In this document: one piece after another, positions 51,873 through 61,441 of the stretch | Position numbering within the stretch: position 1 is the first letter of the stretch | Layout of the letters: every line of letters starts with the position of its first letter | Origin: Lentilactobacillus parabuchneri DSM 5707 = NBRC 107865 | GTDB taxonomy: Bacteria; Bacillota; Bacilli; Lactobacillales; Lactobacillaceae | DNA: 64,000 nucleotides | Reading direction: 5' to 3' | NCBI RefSeq assembly: GCF_001435315.1 | Contig: NZ_AZGK01000003.1 | Location: forward strand, 1 to 64,000 | Made by a program: the position numbers and the translations under genes | The notes under the pieces: model-generated | Databases searched by the model: none | What the model saw: only the letters and a program-made list of their open reading frames with translations | Told to the model about the DNA's origin: nothing

Positions 51873-53684
51873 ATGCTATACCCACTGACAACACCCAGCA
51901 GAACACTACTTGACCTATCTGGTCTTTGGAAATTTATGATCGATGAGGAGACAACTCCGATCGATCCGAAGAAGCCATTACCCACTGAAGATGTCGTTTC
52001 AGTGCCGGCATCATTTAACGACCAGACGGCATCAAAGAAGATTCGCGAGCACAACGGCTTTGTATGGTATGAAACCAGTTTTGATATTGCCAAGCCGCTT
52101 GCTTCTCAACGACTGGTTTTGCGGTTTGGTTCAGCGACTCATGAGGCGTGGGTCTATCTGAATGGCCAAGAAATAACGCACCATAAGGGTGGCTTCACAC
52201 CATTTGAAGTCGAAATTAATGACTACCTGGTTGCTAACGATAATCGGCTAACCGTTAAATTAAGCAATATTCTCGACTACACCACGTTACCAGTGGGGAA
52301 TTATAGTGAAACAACTGATGCTTCGGGGCACAAAATTCGCCACGTTGACGAAAACTTTGACTTCTTCAACTATGCGGGACTCCAGCGTCCGGTGAAGATT
52401 TATTCAACCCCAACCAGCTACATCAACGATATTACGGTTGTGCCAAATGTCGACCTTGAGAACAGTCGCGCAGATGTTCAGGTGAAAGTTGCCACTGAAG
52501 GTGAATTTGACGACGTTAAAGTGACAATTCTCGATCAAGATGGGAAGCCGGTTGTAAGTGGCCATTCAGCTGACCAAACATTGACGATTAACGACGTGCA
52601 TCTTTGGCAGCCGATGCATGCCTATCTGTATCGGGCACGAGTTGAAGGACTGAAAAACGGTCAAGTAATTGACAGTTATACCGAAGAATTTGGCGTTCGT
52701 AAGGTTGAAGTCAAAAATGCTCAGTTCCTGATTAACGGGGAACCATTTTACTTTAAGGGCTTTGGCAAACACGAAGACTCTTACGTCCACGGTCGCGGAT
52801 TCAACGAACCGACTAACGTTTTGGATATTCACTTAATGAAGGATATGGGCGCCAATTCATTTAGAACATCGCATTACCCATACTCAGAAGAAATGATGCG
52901 TTTATGCGATCGTGAAGGTATTGTCGTAATTGATGAAACACCAGCAGTTGGATTGATGGTTAGCTTTGGTTTCGACGTTTCAATGTTAGAAAGCGACGAC
53001 TATCAAGATGATACTTGGACGAAATTAAAGACGGCCGATGCTCACAAACAGGTCATTAAAGAAATTATCGAACGTGATAAAAACCACGCCTGTGTTGCAA
53101 TGTGGTCAATCGCAAACGAAGCGGCAACTTTTTCCAAGGGGGCCTATGAATACTTCAAGCCGTTGTTTGATGAAGCGCGTCAATTGGATCCTCAAAATCG
53201 GCCATGTACTTACACGAGTATCATGATGGCGAATCCCAAGACTGACAACTGCGTATCATTAGTCGACGTGATTGCGTTGAATCGTTACTACGGCTGGTAC
53301 GTTGCCAATGGTGATTTGGCAACCGCTGAAAAAGCAACCCGAGATGAGTTGAAGGCATACTCCGACAAATTCCCAGACAAGCCCATCATGTACACCGAAT
53401 ATGGTGCCGACACGATTCCTGGGCTTCACAGTAATTACGACGAACCATTTTCAGAAGAGTTCCAAGAAGATTACTATCGTATGACGAGTAAAGTCTTTGA
53501 TGAAATCCCACACTTTGTCGGCGAACAGCTGTGGAACTTTGCCGACTTCCAGACGAAATCTGGCATCCAGCGGGTACAAGGCAATAAGAAGGGAATCTTT
53601 ACTCGGTCCCGGGAACCAAAGATGGTCGTCCGGTACTTGAAGAAGCGTTGGACAAACATTCCTGATTTTGGGTATAAAAAATAA
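51873..53684 (+). CDS. uidA: Beta-glucuronidase (GH2)
   Basis: 603 residues, the same length as the E. coli enzyme; the ATG follows GGAGG, and the longer frame lacks support. Jelly-roll domain with GLWKFMIDEE, immunoglobulin-like domain, then the catalytic barrel with acid/base Glu416 in SIANEAA and nucleophile Glu509 in MYTEYGAD. The N-x-K motif that binds the glucuronate carboxylate is present (Asn571, Lys573 in GNKKGIFTR), which separates glucuronidases from other GH2 enzymes. No signal peptide, so it acts on imported or permeating glucuronides; no transporter is adjacent. Confidence 0.95.
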   Translation: MLYPLTTPSRTLLDLSGLWKFMIDEETTPIDPKKPLPTEDVVSVPASFNDQTASKKIREHNGFVWYETSFDIAKPLASQRLVLRFGSATHEAWVYLNGQEITHHKGGFTPFEVEINDYLVANDNRLTVKLSNILDYTTLPVGNYSETTDASGHKIRHVDENFDFFNYAGLQRPVKIYSTPTSYINDITVVPNVDLENSRADVQVKVATEGEFDDVKVTILDQDGKPVVSGHSADQTLTINDVHLWQPMHAYLYRARVEGLKNGQVIDSYTEEFGVRKVEVKNAQFLINGEPFYFKGFGKHEDSYVHGRGFNEPTNVLDIHLMKDMGANSFRTSHYPYSEEMMRLCDREGIVVIDETPAVGLMVSFGFDVSMLESDDYQDDTWTKLKTADAHKQVIKEIIERDKNHACVAMWSIANEAATFSKGAYEYFKPLFDEARQLDPQNRPCTYTSIMMANPKTDNCVSLVDVIALNRYYGWYVANGDLATAEKATRDELKAYSDKFPDKPIMYTEYGADTIPGLHSNYDEPFSEEFQEDYYRMTSKVFDEIPHFVGEQLWNFADFQTKSGIQRVQGNKKGIFTRSREPKMVVRYLKKRWTNIPDFGYKK

Positions 53685-53711
53685 CAAAATATATATAATT
53701 TTGAAGATTTG

Positions 53712-53752
53712 AAAGCTGATATGACGCATTTTATGCGCGATATCGGCTTTTT
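53712..53752 (+). terminator. Terminator of uidA
   Basis: AAAGCTGATAT and ATATCGGCTTT pair with an inner GCGC-type stem, followed by a T tract. Confidence 0.8.
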
Positions 53753-53820
53753 GAAATTTCTTTGTAAACTTATTCACAAAGCATTGCAATTTTCCCGAAT
53801 AAAGACTAGCCTTAATGTGT

Positions 53821-53834
53821 ATTAAGCGGTTACA
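53821..53834 (+). promoter_or_regulatory. Weak cre-like site before pntAA
   Basis: ATTAAGCGGTTACA fits 12 of 14 cre positions, missing the leading TG. It lies 30 bases before the pntAA start. Possible catabolite control, low certainty. Confidence 0.3.
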
Positions 53835-53865
53835 AAAAGAATCGTGTGAAGGGGGAAACATACTA

Positions 53866-55077
53866 ATGTCAACGATTATTTCTACATTGAAAGAATCTGA
53901 CGATGAGAACCGAGTGGCGATCACGCCGGACGTGGCGGAAAAGCTGGTTCACAAGGATTTTCAAGTGTTGGTTGAAAAAGGTGCAGGTGAGAAAGCGTTC
54001 TTTTCTGATCAAGCCTATGTTGACGCTGGGGCAACGGTTGTTAGTCGGGATGACGCGGTTTCAAAAGCGAACCTGATTGCAGTTATTAATCAGCCGGATG
54101 AGGCAACCCGCGCAAAGATTCATGAGGGCCAAATCCTGATTGGCTTGCTGAAAGCCTTGGTTGATACCGATGCTATTCAAGAACTGGCCAAACAAAAGGT
54201 AACGGCTCTCTCGTTTGAACTTTTGCCGCGGACGATTTCTCGAGCCCAAAGCATGGATGTGTTAAGCTCACAAGCTTCGATTGCCGGCTATAAAGCAGCT
54301 TTGGTTGCGGCCGATCAATTTGCACGCTATCTACCGATGATGATCACGGCTGCCGGAACTGCCAAGCCAGCTAAAGTATTGGTCTTAGGAACTGGTGTTG
54401 CCGGGCTTCAGGCAATCGGGACCGCCAAGCGATTGGGCGCAATTGTTTCTGGATACGATGTTCGCCCGGCTTCTCGAGGTGAAGTGGAATCACTGGGAGC
54501 CGAATTTCTGACTAGTTCAGTCAGTGCCGTTGGTGCCGGCGGATATGCCCGTCAGCTCTCAGCGGATGAACAAAAGCAGCAGCAAGACGAACTTGTTGGG
54601 TTCATTAAACAAAACGACATTGTGATCACAACGGCGCAGGTTCCTGGGAAAAAGCCACCGCTGTTGGTACCACAACAAGCGATTGATAATGCCAAATCAG
54701 CAAGTGTCTTCGTTGATCTGGCTGCCAGTGATTTAGGTGGTAACGTGTCCGGATCAAAACCGGGTCAAACGGTGATGACTGAAAATGGTGCCAAAATTAT
54801 TGGGGCGGGGAATTTAGCGAGCCAGTTGGCAACGTCTGCTTCGGAAATGTTCTCCAAGAACGTTCAAGCCGTCATTAATGATATTGCTGACAAGGATGGC
54901 AATCTCAACATTGATTTAACCGACGACGTGATGAGCCAGTTGGTTGCAACCGACCACGGTGAAATTATTTCCGACCGGCTGCGGGATGCGTTGAATTTGC
55001 CGACCAAGCAGCCAGCTGAAGATGCGCCTGAAGAAGCAACCAAAGAAACAAAAGATGCTGACAAGGGGGATGAGTGA
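53866..55077 (+). CDS. pntAA: NAD(P) transhydrogenase subunit alpha part 1 (NAD-binding)
   Basis: 403 residues, ATG after GAAGGGGG. Alanine dehydrogenase/PNT-type N-terminal domain (STLKESDDENRVAITPDVAEKL) and Rossmann domain with GTGVAGLQAIGTAKRLGA (175-192), GYDVRPASRGEVESLGAEF and the mobile loop region. The C-terminal 20 residues are charged. It forms the NAD(H)-binding peripheral domain of the proton-translocating transhydrogenase. Three separate polypeptides (split alpha plus beta) follow the Rhodospirillum-type arrangement. First gene of a tight operon. Confidence 0.95.
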   Translation: MSTIISTLKESDDENRVAITPDVAEKLVHKDFQVLVEKGAGEKAFFSDQAYVDAGATVVSRDDAVSKANLIAVINQPDEATRAKIHEGQILIGLLKALVDTDAIQELAKQKVTALSFELLPRTISRAQSMDVLSSQASIAGYKAALVAADQFARYLPMMITAAGTAKPAKVLVLGTGVAGLQAIGTAKRLGAIVSGYDVRPASRGEVESLGAEFLTSSVSAVGAGGYARQLSADEQKQQQDELVGFIKQNDIVITTAQVPGKKPPLLVPQQAIDNAKSASVFVDLAASDLGGNVSGSKPGQTVMTENGAKIIGAGNLASQLATSASEMFSKNVQAVINDIADKDGNLNIDLTDDVMSQLVATDHGEIISDRLRDALNLPTKQPAEDAPEEATKETKDADKGDE

Positions 55078-55079
55078 TT

Positions 55080-55397
55080 ATGAGTCAGGAGTTATATACG
55101 AATTTAGCCATTTTTGTTCTGAGCCTATTAGTTGGATTTGAAGTCATGAGTAAAATTCCTTCGACTTTACAAACACCAATGATGTCCGGTGCCAATGCAA
55201 TTCACGGGGTCGTGGTTGTCGGGGCCTTTGTGATTGCGGCGGAAGCCAATAATTGGTATTTCTACATTCTCGCCTTCCTGGCAGCCTTTTTTGCCGCCGT
55301 CAACGTTGCTGGTGGTTATACGGTAACCGACCGAATGCTGGGGATGTTCAACCGGCCAAAAAAGCCGGCAGATTCTAACAAAGAAGGCGACAAATAA
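55080..55397 (+). CDS. pntAB: NAD(P) transhydrogenase subunit alpha part 2 (membrane)
   Basis: 105 residues with three transmembrane helices (NLAIFVLSLLVGFEVM, GVVVVGAFVIAA, FYILAFLAAFFAAVNVAGGYTVTDRML). This is the short membrane part of the split alpha subunit. It begins two bases after pntAA and its stop codon overlaps the pntB start. Confidence 0.93.
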   Translation: MSQELYTNLAIFVLSLLVGFEVMSKIPSTLQTPMMSGANAIHGVVVVGAFVIAAEANNWYFYILAFLAAFFAAVNVAGGYTVTDRMLGMFNRPKKPADSNKEGDK

Positions 55398-56815
55398 TGT
55401 CAATGCTTAAAACACTTGCTTCGTTAATTTATTTGCTGTCGGCCGTCTGCTACGTGGTTGGTGTCCACATGATGCGTTCGCCGAAAACGGCTCGAAAAGG
55501 AAACATGCTGTCTGGATTAGGGATGGCAATGGCGGTCGTCATGATTCTGATTGAAATTATTGCTGACGGTAAAATCACCCTGATTGGGTGGACGGTTTTG
55601 TTTGTCGGCCTTCTAATCGGTATTTTGTATGGGGTTATTAAAGCGCGTAAAGTGCCGATGACTGACGTGCCACAGTTGGTTTCGCTATTTAATGCTGTTG
55701 GTGGTGGTGCTGCCGCCACAATTGGTATCTTCGACTACACCCATGAGGCATTAGGAACTTCACTGAGTTTGGCCTTTTCAATTCCGGTCCTTCTCGACAT
55801 TGTCATTGGAGGGATTACTTTCTCAGGTTCTTTGATTGCAACTGGAAAGTTATCCGGTCACGTTCCTGGCAAGCCAATTTCATTTCCCGGCGATAAGCTG
55901 ATTAATGGGATCGCTGTTCTTGGAATCCTTGTGGCTGCCGTTTGGATGATTGGCTTTCCATCTGCGTACTGGCCATTGGTCTTGGCATTGCTTGCCAGCT
56001 TAATCTTCGGCCTGCTGATGACCTTGCCAATCGGTGGTGCCGACATGCCGGTTGTCGTATCGCTTTTGAACGCCTTTACCGGTTTGGCGGTTGCCTTTGC
56101 CGGATTCGTTATCGATAATCAGGTTTTGATCATTGCTGGTGCCCTGGTTGGTGCTGCCGGAACTATTTTGACCCTGCAAATGGCCGAAGCAATGAACCGG
56201 TCAGTTGCCAACATTCTTGCCGGAGGTTTTGGAACAGGTGGTTCAGACGCTGGATCCAGTGCTGGTGCGGATGTTCCGACTAACATCAAGAAGACAACGC
56301 CTGATGATGTCGGAATGCAGCTTGCATACGCTCATAACGTCATGATTGTGCCTGGCTACGGATTAGCTGCTGCTCAGGCCCAACATGAAGTCGCTGAGTT
56401 GGCAAAATTGCTGACGGATGCTGGAATTAACGTTAATTATGCGATTCACCCGGTTGCTGGCCGGATGCCTGGTCACATGAACGTGCTGTTGGCTGATGTT
56501 AACGTTCCTTACGACCAAATGAAGCAGTTGGATGATGCCAACTCAATGTTTGAAAATACCGATGTTTCACTGGTCATTGGTGCTAATGATGTTACCAACC
56601 CGCTTGCACGTGAGAAGGGAAACGCAATTTCCGGAATGCCAATTCTGGACGTTGACAAATCAAAGTCGGTTGTCGTCATCAAACGGTCAATGAGTACCGG
56701 ATATGCCGGTGTTCAAAACCCACTGTTTAGTGAAGATCAGACCAGTATGATGTTCTCGGATGCCAAGAAGGGACTGCAGGAGATTATCGCAGCCACGAAA
56801 GGGTATCTGGATTAA
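55397..56815 (+). CDS. pntB: NAD(P) transhydrogenase subunit beta
   Basis: 472 residues: nine or so membrane helices that form the proton channel, then the NADP(H)-binding domain III (about 290-472) with VPGYGLAAAQAQHEV, HPVAGRMPGHMNVLLAD, VIGANDVTNPLA and KRSMSTGYAG. With the two alpha parts it couples the proton motive force to NADPH formation from NADH or the reverse. ATG overlaps the preceding TAA (TAATG). Confidence 0.95.
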   Translation: MSMLKTLASLIYLLSAVCYVVGVHMMRSPKTARKGNMLSGLGMAMAVVMILIEIIADGKITLIGWTVLFVGLLIGILYGVIKARKVPMTDVPQLVSLFNAVGGGAAATIGIFDYTHEALGTSLSLAFSIPVLLDIVIGGITFSGSLIATGKLSGHVPGKPISFPGDKLINGIAVLGILVAAVWMIGFPSAYWPLVLALLASLIFGLLMTLPIGGADMPVVVSLLNAFTGLAVAFAGFVIDNQVLIIAGALVGAAGTILTLQMAEAMNRSVANILAGGFGTGGSDAGSSAGADVPTNIKKTTPDDVGMQLAYAHNVMIVPGYGLAAAQAQHEVAELAKLLTDAGINVNYAIHPVAGRMPGHMNVLLADVNVPYDQMKQLDDANSMFENTDVSLVIGANDVTNPLAREKGNAISGMPILDVDKSKSVVVIKRSMSTGYAGVQNPLFSEDQTSMMFSDAKKGLQEIIAATKGYLD

Positions 56816-56836
56816 TTAAGTAGGTCTATGTACAGG

Positions 56837-56875
56837 AGAACGGCGCAAAACGTTGAGTTTTGCGCCGTTCTTTTT
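56837..56875. terminator. Bidirectional terminator between pntB and the surface protein
   Basis: AGAACGGCGCAAAAC and GTTTTGCGCCGTTCT form a perfect stem around a five-base loop, followed by T5. Confidence 0.95.
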
Positions 56876-56893
56876 AACATATGACTTGCCACA

Positions 56894-59007
56894 TTACTTA
56901 TACACTTTAACGAATTTTGCGTTAGCGGTGATGTAGCCACCTTTAACCGCAAATCGCTTGGCTCCGGATTTAGAGTGCGAAGTGGCGTGGCTATAGGTGT
57001 AGAAATTAATCGCCAGCTTGTCGCCCTTCTTAAAGTGACCATTTTTCTTTGAGAAGTTGGCGTTGTTATAGCGGTTAATTGCCCGTTTGACAACCACACG
57101 TTTGGGCTGCTTTTGCTTGCCGTTCATGACTAGTTTGCGATTGGCGGTAATGAAGTTGCCATTTCCCAACATATAACGGGTTGTTAAATTATGAGTGGTA
57201 ATCGATGCGACTTTTAAGACGGTTCCCTGTTTAAACGTTGTGACCTTTTCAGTTAGGTTCTTTTCATTATATTCGTTGACCCCATTCGGACTGATGACCG
57301 TCACAAATTTGGGCTTGGATTCATAATAGACGGGCGATACGTAAGTCGATTTTGTGGTGATATAGCCTGTTTTTCCAGCGGTTTTGCTTTCGTGGTTGAC
57401 GTCTCGAACCTTATAACGTAACCTGCCCTGGCTTGATCGCTGATAGTCGGTGACCACAAACATTGGCCGAAAGACACGGGGCTTCTTCGCGTAACTTGTG
57501 ATTCGCTCGGACTTCTTGAAAGTGGGATTTTTGTACAAGTAAATCTTCTTGAGTGAGTAAACGACTTCGCCAGTTGTCGTCGCGTAGTCTGGCTGCTGAT
57601 TTTCAGTCGGAGGCGTTGGCTTGCTTGGATTAGTGGGCTGTTCTGGCGTTTCCGGAGGCGTTGGCGTTGTTGGTGGGGTTGGGATCACCGGGCTGGCATT
57701 CTTGGTGTACACCAGCTTAAACGTCTGTTCTTGATCGGAAATCGTCCCAGTTTGAGCCGGGTCGTATTTCTGGAAAGTATACCCCGGGATCGTCAGCTTA
57801 TATTGCACTTTTGAGAGGTCAAAAGACTCGTCGATATTGCCGGTGATCGTGACGGGGTCATGCAGCTTGTTGCCGTTTGAGTCCACGTATTGGACGGTGA
57901 CCGGCTGCGCTTTGGCTTCTTGAATATCGTATGGCATGAAGTAGCTTAATACAGGCTGCGGGTTAGTGGGATCCTTATAGAAACGATACTGGGCAATCAT
58001 GTAGTAAGTGTACGGATTGCTGACGACAGTCGCATTGACGCTGTGAAATGGGTTTTCCGGATCTGTCGGAGAAACTTGTGGCGATAAGTTGGTATACGTA
58101 AAATCATCACCTGAGATAATTGTTTGACCCATTTGAACGTCCTTCAGAAATGTGCCGTTTCGAAAGACATCGATTTGACTATAACTAGCGTCAACGGGAT
58201 TGCCAAATGCTTTCGTCCCAGGTGTTAGAAATTCACGTTGATAAGGCTGAAAGGGCTTTGTCTCACTCGTGACTGCATTTTTTGTAATGAGTCGACAAAC
58301 GGTGCCTTCCAAGTGTATGTGTCGGTGTGCAAAACCTTTAATGGAAAGATGACGATTTGGCTTAAATAGTTAAAAGCGGTGTATTGAGAAGCATCCAAGG
58401 TATTCAAGTTGGTGATGGAATTCATGTTGATGTACAGCGTCTTGATCTTGGTTAAGCCAGCTAACGGTGAAATATCTTGAATCCGATTACCCGATAAATT
58501 CACATATTCCAAATTAGTTAGATCTTTTAACGGCGAAATATCAATAATGTCATTCCGGAAAAAATGTTTACCCCGATTTAAATCAGAGTTAAGCTCGATT
58601 TTCGTTAGATTATGACAGTATTGCAGCCCTTCCAGAGAATAATTTCCTTTGTTGGTTGGGCCGACCGAACCATTGCCGCCATTAACCGGGACTTGGTTAT
58701 CAACTTCAGCAGCGGTGCCAATTTCCCAGCCCAGGTAGGTGAGCTGTCCCAAGGCTGATTTAAAAGATGCTGGGGTAAAATCAGCAACCGTAAAATCAGG
58801 ATCGGTAATAATTTGTTGTTTCTTCATGTTAACCAACACGAGTTCCCGCAGCTTTTCGTTTGGCATCATTTGGTCGACCGTTTGATCTTCCTGGGTGGTT
58901 GCCGCATGTGCCACAAGGTTGACTTCGACGTGGTTCATTGAAATTGAAAAAACAGCGACTGAACTGACTGCCAAAGCAACTTTGATAAAGCGTTTTAAAA
59001 AGTTCAT
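56894..59007 (-). pseudogene. LRR/MucBP/SH3-like surface protein gene with a one-base frameshift
   Basis: Two overlapping minus-strand frames (58225-59007 and 56894-58312) read as one protein if one base is added at the T6 run at 58278-58283 (A6 in the coding strand): APFVDSLQK then continues NAVTSETKPFQPYQ. The joined product is about 704 residues: signal peptide (cleavage near AHA-ATT), leucine-rich repeats (ISPLKDLTNLEYVNLSGNRI), an extension, a MucBP-type domain (PVTVQYVDSNGNKLHDPVTI...), a Pro/Thr linker and a C-terminal region of three SH3-like/DUF5776-like units (VFRPMFVVTDYQ; GNGNFITANRKLV; GGYITANAKFVKVY). RBS GGGGAGGG at nine bases. Likely a cell-surface adhesion protein, inactive, phase-variable or an assembly artefact. 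Confidence 0.75.
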
Positions 59008-59218
59008 AATTAGTGGCCCTCCCCAATGAGTTCTATTAGTCATTTGTTATCAATATAATTTTAACTGATTTCTTATTGGGAAGGAAAGTAATATGATTGT
59101 GAAATCAATTTAACAAGGGCCGTTTTTCTCCCATGAACTGCGAGTAGCGGTTATGGTAAACTGATACTAATAGATTGTGTTTATCGAAGAAAAGATCATG
59201 TAGAGAAAGGGTTTTTAA

Positions 59219-60358
59219 ATGGCGTTTGTAGGACAAATTGCACTTATCTTAATTGCGACCTTATTAGCTGCTGCAATTAGTCAACGACTGGGGATGCCGG
59301 CAGTGATCGGCCAACTCCTGGCTGGTGTTTTGCTGGGGCCTGGGGTTTTGGGGGTTCTCCAACACACAGAGTTGATGCGCGCGGGCGCGGAGATTGGCGT
59401 GATTATTTTAATGTTTATTGCCGGAATTGAAAGTGACTTGGACCTGCTTAAGAAGTATTTCAAGCCAGCCATCAGTGTTGCCGCAATCGGTGTCTTGTTT
59501 CCAATGATTGTCTTCTATCTTTACGGTGAAATGATGGGTCAGGGATTCGAGCGGTCAATCTTTTGGGGCGTCATTTTTGCCGCCACTTCAGTTTCAATCA
59601 GCGTTGAAGTGCTGCGTGAATTTAAAAAGCTTAATACCAAAGAAGGCGCCACTATTTTGGGGGCTGCCGTCGTTGACGACATCATCGCTGTCATCTTGTT
59701 GAGTATTTTTGTCAGTTCGTTTGGCGTTGGCGGCGAGGGTTCTAATAATTTACTGGTTGCAACTTTGTTCCAGTTGGTTTACTTTTTAGGTGTCATTGTG
59801 GTGGTTAAATGGGTGGCCCCGATCATGCTGCGGTTGGCCGAACGGCTGCCGGTCCATGGTTCAGTTGCAATCACTTCTTTGGTGTTGTGTTTGTCCATGG
59901 CATGGTTGGCTGATGTTTTGGGACTGAGTTCAGTCGTTGGCGCCTTTTTTGCCGGCGTGGCGGTTTCTCAAACCAAGTTTCAAGGAGAAATTTCAAGCAG
60001 TGTCAGTTCGGTTGGCTACACGTTTTTCATTCCGATTTTCTTTGTCAGCATTGGGCTGGACATGGAATTTGGCAATGTTTTGAAGAACTTGGGCTTCATT
60101 ATCATCATGACGCTACTGGCAATCGCCACTAAATTGTTGGGCGGCGCAGTGGGAGCTCGAATAACTAAAATGAATTGGAATAGTGCATTTATCGTGGGGT
60201 CAGGGATGGTCTCCCGAGGTGAAATGGCATTAATTATCGCCCAGATTGGGTTGGCTTCTAATTTGATGGCTAAGAATTTGTATTCCGAAATTATTATTGT
60301 CATTGTCTTATCGACGATTGTTGCACCATTGCTACTAAAGAAAACGATGAAGGTATAA
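59219..60358 (+). CDS. CPA2 family cation:proton antiporter (NapA/KefB-like)
   Basis: 379 residues, about 12-13 membrane helices. ISQRLGMPAVIGQLLAGVLLGP is the classical start of the family; the ion-binding Asp pair (Asp153, Asp154 in AAVVDDIIAVILL) marks the electrogenic NapA-like class; no C-terminal TrkA-N/RCK domain is present, so it is unlikely to be a K+-regulated Kef system. Likely Na+/H+ exchange in pH or salt homeostasis. Followed within 14 bases by a Nudix gene, so probably one operon. Confidence 0.88.
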   Translation: MAFVGQIALILIATLLAAAISQRLGMPAVIGQLLAGVLLGPGVLGVLQHTELMRAGAEIGVIILMFIAGIESDLDLLKKYFKPAISVAAIGVLFPMIVFYLYGEMMGQGFERSIFWGVIFAATSVSISVEVLREFKKLNTKEGATILGAAVVDDIIAVILLSIFVSSFGVGGEGSNNLLVATLFQLVYFLGVIVVVKWVAPIMLRLAERLPVHGSVAITSLVLCLSMAWLADVLGLSSVVGAFFAGVAVSQTKFQGEISSSVSSVGYTFFIPIFFVSIGLDMEFGNVLKNLGFIIIMTLLAIATKLLGGAVGARITKMNWNSAFIVGSGMVSRGEMALIIAQIGLASNLMAKNLYSEIIIVIVLSTIVAPLLLKKTMKV

Positions 60359-60371
60359 GGAGAGACGAACG

Positions 60372-60800
60372 ATGATTACTGAATATGCCAGTGGAGCAGT
60401 TGTTTATCAGATGCGTGAGGGAAAAATTTGGTATTTATTATTACAAAGTGCAACGTCTGACTTTTGGGGCCTGCCAAAGGGTCACGTTGAAGAAAACGAG
60501 AACCTCATTCAAACGGCGGTTCGAGAAATTCGGGAAGAAACCAACTTAAAAAGCCGAATTGATGCTAATTTCAAACAAAAGGTCGAGTACGATATGGACA
60601 ACGGTCACCATAAGGACGTGACATTTTTCGTCAGCCGGGTTCCTGAAGACGTGCAGGTCCATAAGCAGGATGAAGAAATCAATTCATTTGGTTGGTTTGA
60701 TTACCAAGATGCTTACGAAAAGCTGACTTATGATAACCTGCGCCAATTACTGAAAAGTGCGGATGCGTATATTCGCGACAAAGAAAACGTTGGGGACTAG
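60372..60800 (+). CDS. Nudix hydrolase, Ap4A hydrolase-like
   Basis: 142 residues. The Nudix box spans Gly37 to Leu59 (G-x5-E-x7-REI-x-EE-x-N-L) with Asn in place of the last Gly. The sequence around it (YASGAVVYQMREGKIWYLLLQSA, FWGLPKGHVEENE) matches the bis(5'-nucleosyl)-tetraphosphatase type, which degrades Ap4A. AGGAGA precedes the ATG. It starts 14 bases after the antiporter and is four bases from the next gene, which handles another nucleotide fold. Confidence 0.87.
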   Translation: MITEYASGAVVYQMREGKIWYLLLQSATSDFWGLPKGHVEENENLIQTAVREIREETNLKSRIDANFKQKVEYDMDNGHHKDVTFFVSRVPEDVQVHKQDEEINSFGWFDYQDAYEKLTYDNLRQLLKSADAYIRDKENVGD

Positions 60801-60803
60801 TCA

Positions 60804-61361
60804 ATGAAAAATCGAGTGTTTGTCATTACCGGTGCTGCAGGAAGCGGCAAGACAACAGTGCGCGATTATTTGCACGATCAATACAAAATGGCTCGGGTCA
60901 TTACCCACACAACCAGAGCACCACGGGCAAATGAACGGGATGGAATCGACTATTATTTTGAGGATAACGAGTCGTTTTTTGACAACCATTTTTTAGAGTC
61001 GGTACATTACGCCGGCAATTACTACGGTTCCTCGTACGAAGGCTTAGAAAATGCTTGGGAAAAATCGCCGTTGGCAACCATTGTCTTGGATACTGCCGGT
61101 GCGATTACATATAAACAAAAGCTTGGCGATAAAGCGATTATTATTTTTCTGGAGGTCGGCGATAGCGAAGAACTTCAGCGACGAATGCAAGGGCGTGGTG
61201 ACAATGCAGAAATGGTTGAAAAGCGGATTAAAAGTCAGGAATATAACCGTGATCTTCAGATGCCTTACGAATTAAAGGGCAAGGCCTATGAAGTGGTCAA
61301 CAAAGACTGGGATAAGACCCAGGCAAAGATTGACGAAATCGTTGAGAAATATAATGATTAA
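60804..61361 (+). CDS. Guanylate kinase-like P-loop protein
   Basis: 185 residues, P-loop GAAGSGKTT (10-18), guanylate-kinase signature VITHTTRAPRANERDGIDYYF (about 33-53) with the Arg residues that bind GMP phosphate, and LDTAGA... in place of the usual LDIDVQGA. Length fits guanylate kinase. Most lactobacilli have another gmk next to rpoZ, so this may be a paralogue with a different nucleotide substrate. Adjacent to the Nudix gene without its own promoter. Confidence 0.8.
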   Translation: MKNRVFVITGAAGSGKTTVRDYLHDQYKMARVITHTTRAPRANERDGIDYYFEDNESFFDNHFLESVHYAGNYYGSSYEGLENAWEKSPLATIVLDTAGAITYKQKLGDKAIIIFLEVGDSEELQRRMQGRGDNAEMVEKRIKSQEYNRDLQMPYELKGKAYEVVNKDWDKTQAKIDEIVEKYND

Positions 61362-61441
61362 CGGTTCTTTAGTTGTTGACGGGTTGAAACTATGGTAATA
61401 TGCGAATAAACAGTAACAATTACTTATTAGAGGTGAGTAGG

